The position numbers were made by a program, and so were the translations under genes. The notes beneath the pieces are model-generated. The model worked only from the letters and a program-made list of their open reading frames with translations. It did no database searches and had not been told where the DNA came from. 8,243 nt of DNA from Alphaproteobacteria bacterium (GTDB taxonomy: Bacteria; Pseudomonadota; Alphaproteobacteria; UBA7887), in NCBI GenBank assembly GCA_028289725.1, contig JANQOH010000439.1, forward strand, positions 1-8,243, given 5' to 3'. Shown one piece after another: positions 6,545 through 8,243 of this stretch. The first letter of the stretch is position 1. The number at the start of each line of letters is the position of its first letter.

Positions 6545-7596
6545 TCCGGTTGATTGACCTCGCACAGCATATTTGCACGCCCGAAGTGGCTTTACGGCAG
6601 GCGATCGCTCATCTCGATCAGTCGGAGCATTTGTTTCAAATCGTCGTTGACAGCAATCAAAAACTGGTTGGTACCCTAACGGACGGCGATGTACGTCGTG
6701 CCATGCTCGGAGGTGTTTCCCTGGAAGCACCCGTGGGCGACGCCATGAATGCGGCGCCGCTTTCCGGCCTGCTGGGTGATGACCTGGGCAACGACCGAAA
6801 ACTGGCCGAGGTCAAGCTCGATAAGCCATTTTTGCCGGTTGTCGACGAAGCAGGAATTGTGCGCGAAATATTGATCGGATCGGTTGGTGCCAGTCCGGAT
6901 ATCCGCGCGTTGGTGATGGCCGGCGGGTCCGGGCGGCGGCTCGGCGAACGCACGCGTGATCTCCCCAAGCCGTTATTGCCGATCGGCGGCAAACCAATTC
7001 TCGCGCACGTGCTGGACCGGCTGGAAAATGCCGGAATCGCGGATATTACCGTGTCCGTTCACTACCTGGCGGAGAAGATCGAAAGTTTCCTCGGACAGCG
7101 GGATGGCCGCGCGACCATCGCAACATTGCGGGAGGACCGGCCTCTCGGCACGGCGGGTGCGGTTGGCCGGCTTGGTCATTTGCCGCCAAAAGCAAATGTA
7201 CTGGTCGTGAATGGCGACATCGTGACCCAAGTCGATTTCGAAGCCATGCACGATTTTCACGATCGGCATGGCTATGACGGCACGATCGCGGTAATCCGCC
7301 ACGAAACGAACATTCCGTTCGGCGTGGTTCGCTATGGCGATGACGGATTGTTTGAATCGATCGACGAGAAGCCCGTGCTCAGCCACTTCGTGGCGGCGGG
7401 CGTCTACATGCTCCGTCCCACTTTCGCGGGCCTGGTCAGTCAAGACACACCGATGGATATGACCGAGCTTTTGAACGCCGGGCGCGCGGTCGGACTCAAA
7501 ATCGGATTGTTTCCGATCCATGAGTATTGGGTCGACGTCGGCCGGCCGGATGACCTGGACCGTGCGGAACGCGATCACACCCAGCGTGTGGGATAG
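6541..7596 (+). CDS. ptmE: CBS-domain nucleotidyltransferase, PtmE-like sugar-1-phosphate guanylyltransferase
   Basis: The 351-aa protein has two parts. Residues 1-115 form a CBS-domain pair (GTLTDGDVRRAML at 44-56; FLPVVDEAGIVREIL at 97-111), a likely nucleotide-sensing regulatory region. Residues 121-345 form a nucleotidyltransferase domain with MAGGSGRRLGERT at 126-138, the catalytic-site PKP at 142-144, REDRPLGTAGAV at 197-208, NGD at 224-226 (metal-binding Asp) and YWVDVGRPDDL near the end. This architecture and length match PtmE of Campylobacter jejuni, which makes the GDP-linked glucosamine precursor of legionaminic acid. The same fold also covers mannose-1-phosphate guanylyltransferases and glucose-1-phosphate thymidylyltransferases, so the base and sugar are inferred from the CBS fusion and the NeuA/LegF-type neighbour. 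The GTG start at 6541 overlaps the upstream stop and gives the expected N terminus (VIRLIDLAQHI). Confidence 0.87.
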   Translation: MIRLIDLAQHICTPEVALRQAIAHLDQSEHLFQIVVDSNQKLVGTLTDGDVRRAMLGGVSLEAPVGDAMNAAPLSGLLGDDLGNDRKLAEVKLDKPFLPVVDEAGIVREILIGSVGASPDIRALVMAGGSGRRLGERTRDLPKPLLPIGGKPILAHVLDRLENAGIADITVSVHYLAEKIESFLGQRDGRATIATLREDRPLGTAGAVGRLGHLPPKANVLVVNGDIVTQVDFEAMHDFHDRHGYDGTIAVIRHETNIPFGVVRYGDDGLFESIDEKPVLSHFVAAGVYMLRPTFAGLVSQDTPMDMTELLNAGRAVGLKIGLFPIHEYWVDVGRPDDLDRAERDHTQRVG

Positions 7597-7629
7597 ACGC
7601 AACCGAGTTTTCGACCCCAAACGCTCAAG

Positions 7630-8243
7630 ATGAACACCGCATCACTTTTTGAAGAAGCGCGCCAGTTAACCCTGGCGCCACGCGATGTGTGTGCGCTGCT
7701 CGCTCTTCAACTCGTCGGCACGGTCATCGAGTTGATGGGGATCTTTACCTTGCTCCCCGTCTTTCAATTCATTCAATCCAATGGAGATGTGGCGGGGCTC
7801 GCGAACCAGTATGAGGAATGGCGCATTCTGGTCGATGTCTATGGCGCGGTCGGCCTTCAGGTTACGCTGATAACACTGTTGTCGACCAGTTTTGCGTTCC
7901 TGCTCATCCGCCAAATCGTCGTTTATGTGCGTTTGATTTTCCAGGCGCGGATTCGCGAGGGCATGATCGCGCGGGTCCGGGCCACGTCGTTCGATCGATT
8001 TCTTCACGTCGCGGCCTCTTATCAGGATCGAAACTCCGCGGGCGAGATCGTCAACGATCTGACGACAGAACTGGCCCGATGCGCCGACTATATTTTCGCG
8101 CGTCTCTATTACGCGGGATTGTTGATCGTCATCGGCACCTATGGCATCAGCCTATTCTTCGTCTCGACCAATATGACGTTGGTGGCGGTGCTGTTGTTTG
8201 GCGCGGCGCTTTGGGTTCTGCGCGGTCAAATGCGAAAATCGGA
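7630..8243 (+). CDS. ABC exporter, N-terminal membrane domain (partial, runs off the window end)
   Basis: An open frame from ATG 7630 continues without a stop to the end of the window, giving 204 codons. It encodes the start of a type I ABC exporter subunit of the MsbA/PglK kind. Hydrophobic segments lie at about 20-48, 76-100 and 159-198. Between the second and third segments is a long cytoplasmic stretch, FDRFLHVAASYQDRNSAGEI (121-140) followed by VNDLTTELARCADY, which has the pattern (F...-x-N/R-x-S/T-G-E/D-I/L-V-N-D-L) typical of this domain before the coupling helix. The nucleotide-binding domain would lie downstream and cannot be seen. In glycan loci such proteins flip lipid-linked oligosaccharides or export lipid A-type molecules. 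The gene starts 33 bases after the PtmE-like gene and has no strong ribosome binding site. The exported substrate is inference. Confidence 0.85.
   Translation, partial: MNTASLFEEARQLTLAPRDVCALLALQLVGTVIELMGIFTLLPVFQFIQSNGDVAGLANQYEEWRILVDVYGAVGLQVTLITLLSTSFAFLLIRQIVVYVRLIFQARIREGMIARVRATSFDRFLHVAASYQDRNSAGEIVNDLTTELARCADYIFARLYYAGLLIVIGTYGISLFFVSTNMTLVAVLLFGAALWVLRGQMRKS

Noticed and set aside
6973..7620. Long - strand open frame of 215 codons opposite the PtmE-like gene.
   Set aside because: The + strand frame carries all nucleotidyltransferase motifs; the - strand translation has none.
7597..7629. The 33-base gap before the ABC exporter gene, examined for a terminator or promoter.
   Set aside because: I see no hairpin with a T tract and no convincing -35/-10 pair; the gap is compatible with continued transcription.
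7666..8007. - strand open frame of 113 codons near the right end.
   Set aside because: It is antisense to the ABC exporter frame, which is open from 7630 to the window end and has clear membrane segments and exporter motifs.

Overview
The window looks like part of a surface-glycan (LPS O-antigen, capsule or flagellin glycosylation) biosynthesis locus from an alphaproteobacterium. The GC-rich coding DNA, frequent GTG starts and style of the proteins suggest Rhodospirillales or a relative, but this is inference; no RNA gene or species marker is present. All genes lie on the + strand and are tightly packed. Gaps run from overlaps to 33 bases, so there is no gene-free stretch over 300 bases, and I see no internal promoter or terminator.

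Layout: (1) the 3' end of an unassigned multi-pass membrane protein (1-425). (2) An amidotransferase module: a HisF-like cyclase/ammonia-channel subunit (444-1259), a HisH-like glutamine amidotransferase (1264-1899) and a WbpG/PseA-type N-acetyl sugar amidotransferase (1909-3177). (3) A class I SAM-dependent methyltransferase (3183-3962). (4) Two proteins I cannot assign: one with a BFD-like [2Fe-2S] cysteine motif fused to a long unknown C-terminal region (3979-4983), the other 281 aa (4989-5834). (5) A NeuA/LegF-type CMP-nonulosonate cytidylyltransferase (5831-6544) and a CBS-plus-nucleotidyltransferase protein of the PtmE type (6541-7596). These two are joined to their upstream neighbours by GTGA overlaps. 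(6) The 5' part of an ABC exporter membrane domain (7630 to the window end).

How they could work together: PtmE-type enzymes make the GDP-amino sugar that opens the legionaminic acid route, and NeuA/LegF-type enzymes make the CMP-activated nonulosonic acid that closes it. HisH releases ammonia from glutamine, HisF passes it on, and the WbpG/PseA family enzyme uses it with ATP to turn an N-acetyl group on a sugar into an acetamidino group. The simplest reading is production of an acetamidino-modified, legionaminic-type nonulosonic acid, possibly methylated by the adjacent methyltransferase. The ABC exporter could move a lipid-linked glycan. The middle enzymes (dehydratase, aminotransferase, acetyltransferase, epimerase/hydrolase, synthase) are not in the window.

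Most notable points: the HisF copy keeps the ammonia-gate residues but has Asp-to-Glu changes at two cyclase active-site positions, and the two unassigned proteins, one apparently an iron-sulfur protein, sit inside the cassette.
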